From: CBDANW01 sp965197825
GTDB taxonomy: Bacteria; Acidobacteriota; Vicinamibacteria; Marinacidobacterales; DATDRI01
Direction of reading: 5' to 3'
Assembly: GCA_965197825.1 (NCBI GenBank)
Contig: CBDANW010000003.1
Span: forward strand, 2,666,001 to 2,730,000
Length of the DNA: 64,000 bases
Part shown: piece after piece, positions 1 to 8,977 of the stretch
Position numbering within the stretch: position 1 is the first letter of the stretch
Layout of the letters: the number at the start of each line of letters is the position of its first letter
Made by a program: the position numbers and the translations under genes
The notes under the pieces: generated by a model
What the model saw: the letters and a program-made list of their open reading frames with translations, nothing else
The model's database searches: none
What the model was told of the DNA's origin: nothing

Positions 1-17
1 TTACACCGTGCATCCTG

Positions 18-2507
18 ATGTTTTGGCTCGCCTTGACGCCCTCGAAAGGTTTCGCGCAGGACGACAGCATCACCGGCACTGTCGTCGACCAGACCGGCTT
101 AGTGCTGCCGGGTGCTACCGTGACGCTGCGTGGAGACGGCGTACCGCGCACCACCTATTCGGACGAGCGAGGCAACTTCGAGCTGGCCGGGGTTGCGCCG
201 GGCACGTATACGCTGACTGTGTCGCTCGCCGGTTTCTCCGACACGACCGTCGAGGACGTGAGGGTATCCAGCACGCCGATCGAGCTGCTGCCGATCGAGC
301 TGCAGCTCGCCAGCTTCGGCGACACGGTGGTCGTGACCGCGTCGCGCAATGAAGTCCGATTGCTCGATGCGCCGGTATCGACGTCGGTCATCTCTGCCTC
401 GACGCTGGAGACCACGTCGGCCCAGAACTACGGCGATATATTGCGCGCGACGCCGGGCGTCAACGTCATCCAGCTTTCGGCGCGCGACGTACAGGTGGCC
501 AGCCGCAGCGCAGGCAACACGCTGACTAACACGCAGCTTTTGCTGGTGGACGGGCGCAGCGTCTACCTCGACTTTTTCGGCCTCGTGATGTGGGATCTAC
601 TGCCGACCAACTTCGACGACGTGGAGCAGATCGAGGTGGTGCGGGGGCCGGCGTCTGCGGTATGGGGTGCCAACGCCATGACCGGAGCGGTCAACATCAT
701 CACCAAGTCGCCGCGGGAATCGGTCGGCACGACGGTGACGCTCAGCGGCGGACACATCGACCGCAACGACGGCTCGAGCGTGGGACTCGGTGCCGGGTTG
801 ATGTTCGGCGCCAACGCAACCGTGACGCGGGCGCCAAGCGACCGGTTGTCGTACCGTGTCAGCGGCGGCTACTTCACGTCCGACGCGTTCGCCCGGCCCA
901 CCGGCCAAATCCCGGTGATCGACGACCCGCGTCAGCCGAGCCAAACCGTGGGCGGGGCATTCTATCCGCTCGACTCGGCTACCGCTGGCTTCGGGACCGG
1001 ATTTGCGAACCGGGGCACCAGCCAGCCGAAGTTCGACGTGCGGGTGGACCACGAATTGTCAGACGCCACGATCACCTACTCGGGTGGCGTGGCCGGCACA
1101 TCAGGGCTCGCCCACAGCGGCATCGGGCCGTTCGACATGCAGTCGGGGACATATCTGGCCTACGGCAAGCTGAACTACAAGCGGGGTGACCTGCAGATAC
1201 AGTTCTTCACGAACTTCCTGGACGGCAAGGCGCCGAACCTGTTGCTGCCGGACATCGCCACCGGGATGCCGCTGCAACTCAACTTCAAGACACAGACGTT
1301 CGACGGCGAGATTGGCCATTCGGTATTCCTCAGCAACCGGCACCGGCTGAGCTACGGCGGCAACGTGCGGCAGAACAACTTCGATATCACCCTTGCGCCG
1401 ATGGCGGAAACCCGGCTCGAGGTAGGCGGGTACCTACAGGACGAGATCTTCTGGGATCGGTTCCGCCTCGTGCTAGGCGGGCGGGTGGACAAGTTTGGCA
1501 ACCTGTCCGATCCGAAGTTCTCACCACGCATCGCGTTCATCGTCAAGCCGGCGGAGGATCACTCCGTCACGCTGTCGTACAACCGGGCGTTCCGCTCGCC
1601 GTCGGTCATCAACAACTTACTCCGGACGAGCATCGTCAGCCCGGTGGACCTGAGTGGCCTCGCGCCGCTACTGCCGCCGCTGCTGCAGCCGGCGGTCGCC
1701 CAACCGTTTCCGCTCGTCGTCAACGCGGTCGGCAGCGACATCCCGATCGGCGGAATGACCCAGGAGGAGTTGCTCGAGGAATCGCTGACGGCGTATGAAG
1801 TGAGCTACACTGGCGTGTTCCCGCGCGGCACGACGCTCGGCGGCTCGTTCTACGTCAACCGCCGCGACGATTCCATCAACTTCGTTTCCTTGTCGCGGTC
1901 ACTCGACCCGTACACCGCGGCGAATCCGCCGCCCGGCTGGCGGCTGCCTCCGGTCTTGCTAGCGCAGATAGCGCAGCGCGGGATCTTTCTGCCGCGAACG
2001 GCGTTCACGTACCTGAACCTGGGCCCGATCCGTCAGACCGGCCTGGAGCTGTGGCTCGACCAGCAGTTCTCGCGGTCGCTGGCCGCGTCCGTCAACTACT
2101 CGTGGCAATCCGAGCCGAAGATCCTGGACGATCCGAACCCGTATCTGCCGGCTGAACTCAACCTGTCTCCGACGCATCGGTTCAACGCGGAGGTGAGGTG
2201 GAACAGGTCGAGGCTGCTCGGTTCCGCTTCTGTGAACGCCGCCACCGGTGCGTTCTGGAGCGATGTGCTCACGGCGGGATTCCACGGCTACACCGACGGG
2301 TACGCTACGGTGAACGGCAGCTTCGGCGTGAAGTGGCAAGGCGGCGCCATCACAACGACCGTGAAGGTGAGCAACCTGTTCAACCAGACAGTTCAGCAGC
2401 ACATCTTCGGCGACCTGCTGCGGCGGACGGTGCTGGGCGAGATCAAGTTCCGCTTTCGTTCTGCAACGCGAAAAGAAGGGGTGCCGACGCCTGCCGGCGG
2501 GCGGTGA
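18..2507 (+). CDS. TonB-dependent outer-membrane receptor with N-terminal carboxypeptidase-regulatory domain
   Basis: Outer-membrane active transporter energised by TonB; the substrate cannot be told from sequence. After a signal-like stretch ending near FAQ, residues about 18-95 form a carboxypeptidase-regulatory-like fold (ITGTVVDQTGLVLPGATVTL), as in many Acidobacteria and Bacteroidetes receptors. A plug domain follows at about 105-235 (APVSTSVISASTLE, VEQIEVVRGPASAVWGANAM), then a long beta-barrel whose last strand is VLGEIKFRF near the C-terminus. The ATG at 18 is the first in frame, but the frame is open to the window edge, so the true start and full signal peptide may lie upstream. About 15 residues follow the final aromatic strand, which is slightly unusual. 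It has no same-strand partner; mobile-element debris follows. Confidence 0.9.
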   Translation: MFWLALTPSKGFAQDDSITGTVVDQTGLVLPGATVTLRGDGVPRTTYSDERGNFELAGVAPGTYTLTVSLAGFSDTTVEDVRVSSTPIELLPIELQLASFGDTVVVTASRNEVRLLDAPVSTSVISASTLETTSAQNYGDILRATPGVNVIQLSARDVQVASRSAGNTLTNTQLLLVDGRSVYLDFFGLVMWDLLPTNFDDVEQIEVVRGPASAVWGANAMTGAVNIITKSPRESVGTTVTLSGGHIDRNDGSSVGLGAGLMFGANATVTRAPSDRLSYRVSGGYFTSDAFARPTGQIPVIDDPRQPSQTVGGAFYPLDSATAGFGTGFANRGTSQPKFDVRVDHELSDATITYSGGVAGTSGLAHSGIGPFDMQSGTYLAYGKLNYKRGDLQIQFFTNFLDGKAPNLLLPDIATGMPLQLNFKTQTFDGEIGHSVFLSNRHRLSYGGNVRQNNFDITLAPMAETRLEVGGYLQDEIFWDRFRLVLGGRVDKFGNLSDPKFSPRIAFIVKPAEDHSVTLSYNRAFRSPSVINNLLRTSIVSPVDLSGLAPLLPPLLQPAVAQPFPLVVNAVGSDIPIGGMTQEELLEESLTAYEVSYTGVFPRGTTLGGSFYVNRRDDSINFVSLSRSLDPYTAANPPPGWRLPPVLLAQIAQRGIFLPRTAFTYLNLGPIRQTGLELWLDQQFSRSLAASVNYSWQSEPKILDDPNPYLPAELNLSPTHRFNAEVRWNRSRLLGSASVNAATGAFWSDVLTAGFHGYTDGYATVNGSFGVKWQGGAITTTVKVSNLFNQTVQQHIFGDLLRRTVLGEIKFRFRSATRKEGVPTPAGGR

Positions 2508-2566
2508 ACCCGTCGGTGCCGCCAGACAACGCAAGCATTCTGAGCTCGGGGCAGTGGGGAGGCTAA

Positions 2567-2745
2567 AGTCCAGTCTAATGAGGGACTTCCTGGTGCGCAG
2601 TCCGCTGCCAGTAGCTCGCTCCACAGCCGATTTGAGCCAGCCGTGCGCACTCGTGAGGTCAAAATACTCATGCGGCTTCCCAATGGTAGAAACGTAGCAA
2701 CCCGCCAAGCCGTTTACGGAAGCGCACCTTGCGCTCGGACTGAGG
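2567..2745. repeat. Mosaic of dispersed repeat pieces (GTGCGCAC block and IS family B right end)
   Basis: Bases 2567-2650 match, in reverse, the repeat at 26100-26275 and 55190-55335 (the part around GTGCGCACGGCTGGCTCAAA). Bases 2653-2745 match the 3' end of the family-B transposase and its terminus (GAGGTCAAAATACTCATGCG, also at 38081-38170 and 50200-50290). No gene is supported here. These are truncated mobile-element ends lying directly behind the TonB receptor. Confidence 0.7.
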
Positions 2746-2746
2746 T

Positions 2747-2917
2747 TGTGCTCCGCAAAAAGTCGATCCAGCGGTACGCGATCTTCCTTTTTGCGGATCA
2801 CAGGCCGACCGGAGCGGGCGGGTCTTGGCTGGAAACCAATGGGAAACAGGGAAAACCAGGCAATTCGGGGCCATTTTGGGTCTGATCTTGAGTTCGGTTG
2901 TATTTTTGGACAGGACG
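2747..2917. repeat. Compound block: 56-bp D mini-element, spacer, family C end
   Basis: Bases 2747-2802 are a mini-element bounded by TGTGCTCCGCAAAAA and the reverse complement of TGTGATCCGCAAAAA. The following spacer contains 'gggaaacagggaaaacc'. The block ends with a family C terminus (about 2884-2917, TTGAGTTCGGTTGTATTTTT). The whole of about 170 bp recurs in opposite orientation at 49157-49331 with modest divergence, so the three parts travel or arose together. Confidence 0.75.
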
Positions 2918-3125
2918 CCATAGCGACCTGTTGGTCACGCTGGAGCCAACCAGCGATGGCGACGACCAACAAGGTCAAGGGCTGGATCGGCGTGCTCATG
3001 ACCGAGGATTCTAGTCCCTTGTATCAGAACAAAGTTAGACTTTTCGCCAGCCAATAAGATTCATAAGATTCATGCACTTAGAAGTGTTTCGGCAAGCTCT
3101 GCTTTGTCTAGTTTTGTACGTCAAT

Positions 3126-3491
3126 GCCTTCGAGCTAGGACAACACGGTCGTTATCGCACAAACGTGTGGCAATACCGCGGTGTCAATACGCTGCGGGCG
3201 GGCCGCATGGAGGAACTTGCGCTCCACCCGACGGTGAAACCGGTTCAAATGATCGCGGACGCGATCCGCGATGTCTCGGGCCGGGGCGAGATCGTTCTCG
3301 ATATTTTCGGCGGGTCCGGCTCGACCCTGATCGCTGCAGAGAAGACCGGCCGGAGGGCTAGACTCTGTGAGCTTGATGCCGTGTATTGCGACCGCATCCT
3401 CGCCCGCTGGGAGCAGTATGCGAAAGACGATGCCGAGCGGCTGGTTGGCGGTCAGCCGGTGGAAGCCCGGTGTCTGGAGGCGGCGGAATGA
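3126..3491 (+). pseudogene. C-terminal fragment of a phage-type DNA methyltransferase (N6/N4 methylase)
   Basis: Residues read ELGQHGRYRTNVWQYRGVN, then RAGRMEELALHPTVKP and VLDIFGGSGSTLIAAE. This is the C-terminal half of a DNA methylase of the N4/N6 family, of the type often fused to or beside ParB in phages: the HPTVKP block and the AdoMet-binding FGGSGST loop. The catalytic (D/N)PPY motif and the N-terminus are missing. The sequence upstream of about 3126 is unrelated mobile debris, so the gene is 5'-truncated and probably inactive. It overlaps the next gene by four bases (ATGA), showing an original operon with the DUF5681 gene. Confidence 0.8.
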
Positions 3492-4207
3492 GCAACGGCC
3501 GCAACATCCGTCTGCGCGGTCGCCTCCACAACTACACGGTCGGCTACGGCAAGCCGCCAAAGAAGAACCGCTTCCAAAAGGGAGAGTCCGGAAATCCGCG
3601 CGGTCGGCCGAAGGGCGCGAAGTCCCGCAGACTAGCGCTGCCCGAAGAGCGGCTGAGGGCTATCGTGCTCAAAGAGGCCTATCGCACAATAGACATGCGC
3701 GAGGGAGACCGTACCATCTCCCTGACGATGGCGCAGGCCATCATCCGTGCGCTAAACGTTGGTGCCGCGAAGGGTCAGTTTCGCGCCCAACGGCTCGCCA
3801 CGGAGATGCTGACCTCGATCGAGCGAGAAGACAAGGCGGCTTATGACGCGTACGTCGGTACGGCCATGAACTACAAGTTCGCCTGGGAGCAGGAACTCGA
3901 GCGCCGTAAAAAGCACGGCATTACCGATGCCCCGCAGCCCTTGCCGCATCCCGATCATATCAAGCTCGACCTGCGGGCCGGCACCGCGCGGATCGTTGGT
4001 CCTTCGACGAAGGAGGAGAAGGGCGTCTACGATCGTTGGGTCGCGCAACGGCTAGAATTGTTGGAGAAAATTGATGCCCTGTTAGAAAAATTCAAAGCTG
4101 CCAAAAAACATGCGGTAATGAAAAAGCTGTTGAACGAGATGGACCTGATCAAAGCGAGGCTGCAGGAGATCCGCGAGAATCCACCCGAGGGAATGAGCAT
4201 GGATTGA
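3488..4207 (+). CDS. DUF5681-type phage-associated protein
   Basis: 239-residue protein. The start at 3488 overlaps the stop of the methyltransferase fragment (ATGA). Near the N-terminus it carries TVGYGKPPKKNRFQKGESGN followed by PRGRPKGAKS, the hallmark of the DUF5681 domain common in prophages and conjugative elements of Proteobacteria. The C-terminal third is charged and helical (LLEKIDALLEKFKAAKKHAV), probably coiled coil. Its molecular role is unknown; family members usually lie between a ParB-methyltransferase and terminase genes, so a role near phage packaging is inferred from context only. It appears intact, although its upstream partner is truncated. Confidence 0.8.
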   Translation: MSNGRNIRLRGRLHNYTVGYGKPPKKNRFQKGESGNPRGRPKGAKSRRLALPEERLRAIVLKEAYRTIDMREGDRTISLTMAQAIIRALNVGAAKGQFRAQRLATEMLTSIEREDKAAYDAYVGTAMNYKFAWEQELERRKKHGITDAPQPLPHPDHIKLDLRAGTARIVGPSTKEEKGVYDRWVAQRLELLEKIDALLEKFKAAKKHAVMKKLLNEMDLIKARLQEIRENPPEGMSMD

Positions 4208-4603
4208 ACTCTTGTCGGTGTTTCTTCAAGAGACATATGACCGCGGGGCAGCTAGGCACGGATTCTGAAGAGCCCAGACCTACGGAGAGTTAGGTAATGT
4301 CTCGGTCGTCGTTACCGGGTTATTGAACGAAGGGACGCCTGTGCTCCGCAAAAAGTCGGTCCGGCGTTGCTCACGCGGTTTAAACCTTCCATGATCGGCT
4401 GCCTCGTACCGGTCGACCCGACACCACCGGCGTCTTATGAACGTGGGCCCAGCGGCGATATTTCCACCGCGTCGAAGACGAGTTCGCAGGACCTCGCTCT
4501 CATGGTTGTCCGCCCGCCAATACGCGATCTTCATTCGGCTTGCAATATCCTCCGTTGGCGGTAGGATCGCAGCTCGCGCGCTGGCATCCGAGAAAGGGCA
4601 TCC
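4208..4603. repeat. Gene-free stretch with a family D end (4340-4440)
   Basis: From 4340 the sequence TGTGCTCCGCAAAAAGTCGG begins a family D terminus of about 100 bp. The same terminus is at 10360-10470 (reverse), 39273-39323 (reverse) and 53313-53375. A piece around 4465-4530 (GTTCGCAGGACCTCGCTCTC) is also found in reverse at 54780-54820. No coding signal is convincing before the dienelactone hydrolase start. Confidence 0.55.
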
Positions 4604-5284
4604 ATGTCCGAGAAAGGCACCATCGTCGAGTTTGTGGCCAACGGCAGTTCGTCTCAAGGATATCTGAGCGAGCCCGAAGGCGGTGGTCCGGGGGTGATCG
4701 TCCTCCAAGAATGGTGGGGTCTCGTCGGTCACATCAAGAAAGTGGCCGACCGTTTCGCCGCAGCCGGCTATGTGGCGCTCGCACCGGATCTGTACCACGG
4801 GAAAGAGACCACGTCGCCCGACGATGCGGGGAAGCTCATGATGGCGTTGAACATCGATCGGGCGGAGAAGGATCTCCGCGGTGCGTGCGACTATCTTGCG
4901 AGCCGTTCTTCGGGAGGTCGGCTCGGCGTTGTCGGCTTCTGTATGGGTGGTCAGCTAGCATTGTACGCGGCTAGCAAGAACGAGAACATTGGGGCTTGCG
5001 TCGACTTCTACGGCATTCATCCTAACGTAAAGCCCGTTTTAGAAGCTATAAGGGCTTCGGTTCTCGGCCTTTTCGCGGAGAACGACGGCTTCGTGAACCC
5101 GGACGTAGTGCGGGAGCTTGAGAGAAGTCTGAAGACCGCTGGGGTCACGCTCGACTTTCACATTTACCCTGGTGTCGACCACGCGTTCTTCAACGACGAG
5201 CGTAATGCCTACGACGCGAGTGCGGCACGTGATGCCTGGAACCGAGTGCAAGCTTTCTTCGGCAAACATCTCAAGGGCTCTTGA
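4604..5284 (+). CDS. Dienelactone hydrolase family protein
   Basis: 226-residue alpha/beta hydrolase of the dienelactone hydrolase family, a cytosolic esterase or lactonase class. The catalytic triad is visible: the Cys nucleophile in GVVGFCMGGQLA (about residue 112), Asp in FAENDGFV (about 159) and His in YPGVDHAFFN (about 190). EWWGL near residue 37 matches the family's oxyanion region. Length is typical. The start at 4604 follows an AAAGG-like ribosome site. The true substrate is unknown; many genome members are not chlorocatechol-pathway enzymes. It stands alone with no visible operon partner. Confidence 0.9.
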   Translation: MSEKGTIVEFVANGSSSQGYLSEPEGGGPGVIVLQEWWGLVGHIKKVADRFAAAGYVALAPDLYHGKETTSPDDAGKLMMALNIDRAEKDLRGACDYLASRSSGGRLGVVGFCMGGQLALYAASKNENIGACVDFYGIHPNVKPVLEAIRASVLGLFAENDGFVNPDVVRELERSLKTAGVTLDFHIYPGVDHAFFNDERNAYDASAARDAWNRVQAFFGKHLKGS

Positions 5285-5528
5285 AACGCTGAGCGAAGCG
5301 TCCGACTTCTCGGATCTGCCGGCCGAGCGCGAGCAAGTGCTTGACCTCACGGCTCGTGAGACCGAGACGCCCGAAGAGCTCACGCTTCGTAGGCACGCCG
5401 ATGTTCTTATTGGACGCGATCGCATTCAAATGCCTCTAGCAGCTTAGCAACACTTGATGGCAGAAGCACCTGAAAGTTAACCTTTCGGCGGCGGCTACGC
5501 ACGCGGCTGTATGGAGGGTTGTTCCAAG
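5285..5528. other. Intergenic region with a short MITE end; no supported gene
   Basis: Around 5446-5470 lies CAACACTTGATGGCAGAAGC, matching the terminus of the GGTGCTTCCG MITE families (see 17969-18134 and 55381-55631). A short open stretch up to 5447 in frame with nothing recognisable is not called. A GGAGG ribosome site at 5513-5517 belongs to the next gene. Confidence 0.4.
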
Positions 5529-6050
5529 ATGATTGAAAGAACAGCGAAACAGTTCGAGCTGGAATTGGATCAGCTGTACAAGTCTCGCACGGCGGTTCTG
5601 CGACATCTCGTTCGCAAACCGCGGGGACGTTCTCTCTCGTTTTCACAGGCTAGACGCCGCAAAGCCGGAGAGCTACTCAAAAAAATATATTCACGGGCAA
5701 AAAGTCCGGTCGCCTTTAAGCAGCACTTCCGATCTAGCGATGTTCAAAAGAAGCAGTGGCACCCCAAACGGGGCAAAGGATGGAGGACAGACGCCCGAAA
5801 GAGGAACTTCAAGATTTGGTACGGTAACAACATTCGCTATAACAACTGCATATACATATTCTGGGCCCGCCAACGGTGCATCTATGTTGGCCGCACAGTG
5901 AGTGGGCGAGGGCGACCGCAACAACACTTCGAGAAGGGTTGGTTTGCTCTGGTCACTCGGATCGACATTTACGCCACGGGGAGTCCAAGTGAAATACCCC
6001 GTCCTGTGCCAAAATTTGATCCACTTGCAACGTTACAAGCGAACAGTTGA
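5529..6050 (+). pseudogene. GIY-YIG-like nuclease domain protein, 3'-truncated by IS family A
   Basis: Start ATG at 5529 with GGAGG about 11 bases upstream (a further in-frame start at 5511 is less likely). The basic N-terminal region (RKPRGRSLSFSQARRRKAG) leads to NNCIYIFWARQRCIYVGRTV, then SGRGRPQQHFEKGWF and VTRIDIYAT. That is the pattern of a GIY-YIG nuclease core: an IYIF variant of the first GIY, then YVGRT. Host sequence stops at about 5999, where family A begins; the last residues (RPVPKFDPLATLQANS) are encoded by the IS end. The domain's later catalytic Glu and Asn would be lost. Related complete proteins are small single-domain nucleases; the role here is unknown. Confidence 0.65.
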
Positions 6051-6133
6051 CGCGGCGTGGGCGGTGAGGCCCGCGACAACCATTGAGCAGAGCTACCCTT
6101 TGGACGGGTCGTCACCATGCAGATGACCACCTA

Positions 6134-7240
6134 GTGGATTGTAACATTTAAGTGTTTAGTAGTAATATCTCTCTCATGCGAGGGAGAGCCGTTGTGTTGA
6201 CTCAAGCGGAACATAGGGAGCTTGGCAAACGAGTTTCGAGCCGTAGCGGTCGAGCGGATGACGCGCGGATCGCTCGGATGTTGCTCTTGCTGGCAGACGG
6301 TGCAAGCTATACGCAGGTGCAGCAGACGGTGGGCTGCACGGCGCCTTTTATCAGCAAGTGGAAACGCCGATTCTTGGAGGAGCGTCTGGCAGGTCTGTAC
6401 GCGCGTCACGAGGGGCGTCCGATTCAAGTGCTCACGCCTCGGATGGAAGCACGGATTCTTTCGTGGACGCAGAAAAAACCGACCGACGGCTCGACTCACT
6501 GGAGCACGCGTCGACTTGCGAAGAAGCTGGGAATCCATCACATGATGGTGGCTCGCACTTGGAAAAAGCATGGTCTCCAGCCACACCGAATTGAGCATTA
6601 CAAGGCCTCCAACGATCCGGATTTCGAGACGAAGGCAGCGGATATCATCGGTCTATATATGAATCCACCTCAGCACGCTGCGGTGTTTTGTATTGATGAG
6701 AAAACGGCGATCCAAGCCCTGGATCGACGGGACCCGATTTTGCCGTTGTCTCCCGGGCGGGCCGAGCGACACGGTTTCGAGTACGTCCGGCATGGAACGC
6801 TTTCTCTCTACGCCGCCTTCGACACGAAGACGGGGATGGTTTTGGGCAAGACTGTCCGCCGCCATACCAGCCAGGAGTTCGTCGCCTTCTTGGAGCAGCT
6901 GGTTGCGAGCCACAAGCGAAAGCGCGAAATACATGTCATCCTCGACAATCTGTCGGCTCACAAGACCGCCAAGGTCGCACAGTTCCTCGAGGCCAACCCA
7001 AAAGTCCGACTCCACTTCACACCCACATATTCCTCCTGGCTGAACAAAATCGAACTCTGGTTCTCCAAGATCGAGCGTGCCCTGATCCATCGAGGCGTGT
7101 TCACGTCAACCCACGACCTGACCCGCAAGATCATGCGCTACATTCGCAAGTACAACGAAGACCCCAAGCCCGTGAAGTGGACCTACAACGATCCGTCACG
7201 ACGCATTAAAACCACTAAACGTTCAGTTGTTACAGTCCAC
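6134..7240 (+). mobile_element. IS630-family element, intact, nested in IS family A
   Basis: 1107-bp element with 27-bp imperfect inverted ends (GTGGATTGTAACATTTAAG and its partner ending at 7240). TA occurs on both sides (6132-6133 and 7241-7242). The uninterrupted target is present in this window at 32395-32415 (GACCACCTAGTCGAGAGCG), which proves insertion at CTAG with TA duplication. Confidence 0.95.
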
Positions 7241-7243
7241 TAG
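6176..7243 (+). CDS. IS630-family transposase (DDE)
   Basis: 355-residue transposase. An N-terminal helix-turn-helix region (YTQVQQTVGCTAPFISKWKR) precedes the DDE domain, with catalytic Asp in CIDEKTAIQA, Asp in ILDNLSAHKT and Glu in KIELWFSKIER, the normal IS630/Tc1-mariner arrangement. A GTG at 6152 in frame would add eight residues; the ATG at 6176 gives the conserved MRGRAVVLTQAEHR start. The stop codon TAG (7241-7243) is not inside the element: it is made from the duplicated target TA plus the next host base. Apparently full length and potentially active. Confidence 0.9.
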   Translation: MRGRAVVLTQAEHRELGKRVSSRSGRADDARIARMLLLLADGASYTQVQQTVGCTAPFISKWKRRFLEERLAGLYARHEGRPIQVLTPRMEARILSWTQKKPTDGSTHWSTRRLAKKLGIHHMMVARTWKKHGLQPHRIEHYKASNDPDFETKAADIIGLYMNPPQHAAVFCIDEKTAIQALDRRDPILPLSPGRAERHGFEYVRHGTLSLYAAFDTKTGMVLGKTVRRHTSQEFVAFLEQLVASHKRKREIHVILDNLSAHKTAKVAQFLEANPKVRLHFTPTYSSWLNKIELWFSKIERALIHRGVFTSTHDLTRKIMRYIRKYNEDPKPVKWTYNDPSRRIKTTKRSVVTVH

Positions 7244-7312
7244 TCGAGAGCGAATATCCAAGCGTGTTCCTGAAGCTGTTTTCACGCTACGCCGAGCGGG
7301 CCCACCGAGGGG

Positions 7313-8404
7313 CTACCGTCGCCAGCGACAATCTACGCGGCACGGCAGTAGTAGTTGAGAATTGCCCCCAAGTCGCTCTCGCGACACGATGGGGCCAGCG
7401 CTATTCGCGCTTGCCGGCAGAGGTGTGAGGAGCTCGTTGCCGAGACCTTGGTGGTTCCGTTCTGTGTGATAGTGCACTACGTATTCGGTTACCGCTGTGC
7501 GCAGGTGTCGCTCACTGAGAGGTACGAAGCGGTCGAGACACTCTCGACGTATGGAGAGAACGAATCTTTCCGCGTATGCGTTCAGATTCGGACTGTTCGC
7601 TGGAAGGCGGAGGGGCTTCACGCCTGAATCTCTCAAGAGCCCACGTACCGCCTCGGTGAATAGCGGGTCCCGGTCGTGGATGAGGTACCGCTTGCCAAGG
7701 AGGAAACCATCCCACATGTCCGTGAGGTTTCTTGCCGCCTGCTTCATCCACTCCCCGTTTGGGTCCGAGGTCATCCCACCGATGCACACGCAGCGAGTGG
7801 CGATATCGATGACAAACAGGACATGGTAGCGGACGAGGCCGAACGGGTTCACAACCTCGACGGTGAACAGGTCTGTCGCAGCGATAGCGCCCCAATGAGC
7901 CTTGAGGAAAGTGCTCCACGACATGCTCTTGCCCCGCTCCGGAGCCGGCGCGATACCGTGCTCGGCGAGGAGCCTCTTGATGGTGTTGTGTCCGAGTTCA
8001 TGTCCGAGGTTCTTGAGTGCACCCCGCAGGCGCGTATATCCCCACGTCGGGTTCTCCTGCGCCACGCGCACAATGAGCTCACGGATGTCCTTCGCCGTCG
8101 GAGGTCGGCCTGGGCTCCGGTTCTTGCTGCCATCGTACTTGGCTGCGATGAGGCAGCGGTACCAGCGCAGGAGCGTAGCGGGTGTGGCAACCGACGCAAT
8201 CTGGGCCAGCGCCTCGCGGCCTAAAGCTTGGGCCTTGACGGCGAGCCTGCGCCGGTCGTCGTCCGAGAGCCTGAGACGCTTGCCCCGAAGCCCGGCTCGG
8301 AGCACACGGTTCTCCTCTTGCTGGTAGTCGATCACATCCTGCTGCTGGCGGTTGACCCAGCCAGCCAGAACGAGCAGTAGGAATTGCACGTGGTAGGTCA
8401 TCAT
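7313..8404 (-). pseudogene. Family A rve transposase, C-terminal frameshift
   Basis: Integrase-core transposase starting at ATG 8404 (MMTYHVQFLLLVLAGWVNRQ). It has a helical N-terminus with EENRVLRAGLRGKRL, a helix-turn-helix (LIVRVAQENPTWGYTRLRGA), then the rve DDE: Asp in IAATDLFTVE, Asp in YLIHDRDPLF and Glu in NAYAERFVLSIRRE. Compared with other copies, an extra T near 7361 shifts the frame, so the normal ending LGGILNYYCRAA becomes LGGNSQLLLPCR plus extra residues. The DDE core is intact, so activity is possible but uncertain. Confidence 0.8.
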
Positions 8405-8532
8405 GGAGCTGAAGATAACACCCTCGGGCCAGACGATTGTAAAGCCCACGGCCCTTGGCCCGGTCGCAAACACAGACACTAAGCTGCTGATTTATGGCCT
8501 ATTTCAAAAGGGCTGAGTTTTGGCACAGGACG

Positions 8533-8894
8533 GGGTGGCGGATGGGGCAGTGTGGAGCTATCCGGTCTCAGCTGGCAACCATGAATAACAGTGAAAAACA
8601 GGGAATTTAAGTTTTTTGGGGGCTCATGGGGCCATTTTCACACATGGTAACGCTCTATATTTCAGATGGTTAGGTGGACATTCCCTGTTCCCAAAGAACA
8701 GGGAATGTAAGATCACTGAACAGGGAATTGCTCTGGAAGAACAGGGAAAAGTCACGAGCAGCACATGGGGGGGCATTCGAGTCAGGTTGAGATCCCTGTG
8801 CCTTCTATTTCTTCATCCGCGCGCCCCGAACTTGATCGGTCTCCGGTCTGCCGTGACCATGCCTACATTGATTTCGTCGTTTGTTCGCGCTCGG
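8533..8894. other. Gene-free region with repeated ACAGGGAA words and a perfect hairpin
   Basis: Four copies of ACAGGGAA occur near 8596, 8698, 8721 and 8744. Two of them form part of a perfect 13-bp stem, ACATTCCCTGTTC / GAACAGGGAATGT, with a five-base loop (about 8678-8708). The base composition is lower in GC than the surroundings. Related 'gggaaacagggaaa' text occurs at 2841-2856 and 49210-49230 beside mobile-element ends. No reading frame is convincing. Confidence 0.5.
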
Positions 8895-8977
8895 CCCTTG
8901 GCACGGTCACAAACACAAACTCTAAGCTGTTGATTTATGGGCTATTTCAAGAGGGCCGAGTTTTGGCACAGGACGGG
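8895..8977 (-). repeat. Solo left end of IS family A
   Basis: About 80 bp matching the family A left end in reverse (CTGTTGATTTATGGGCTATT through GAGTTTTGGCACAGGACG). It has no transposase attached and directly abuts the truncated IS630 copy at 8976. Confidence 0.8.

Larger units (their letters stand above)
6000..8532 (-). mobile_element. IS family A copy 1 (rve transposase), interrupted by nested IS630
   Basis: The right end CGTCCTGTGCCAAAATTTGA begins at about 6000 and the inverted left end (GAGTTTTGGCACAGGACG) ends at about 8532. Removing the nested IS630 and one TA leaves about 1.42 kb, equal to the uninterrupted copy at 32271-33692. It carries the transposase gene on the minus strand. 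The outer flanks show no clear target duplication. Confidence 0.85.

Noticed and set aside
1959..2999. A 346-codon minus-strand frame running over the TonB 3' end and repeat debris
   Set aside because: Crosses the end of a real gene and several mobile ends; the translation is only repeat-derived text and antisense.
5172..5447. A 91-codon frame overlapping the dienelactone hydrolase end
   Set aside because: Mostly out-of-frame overlap; the short tail beyond 5284 has no start, ribosome site or recognisable family.
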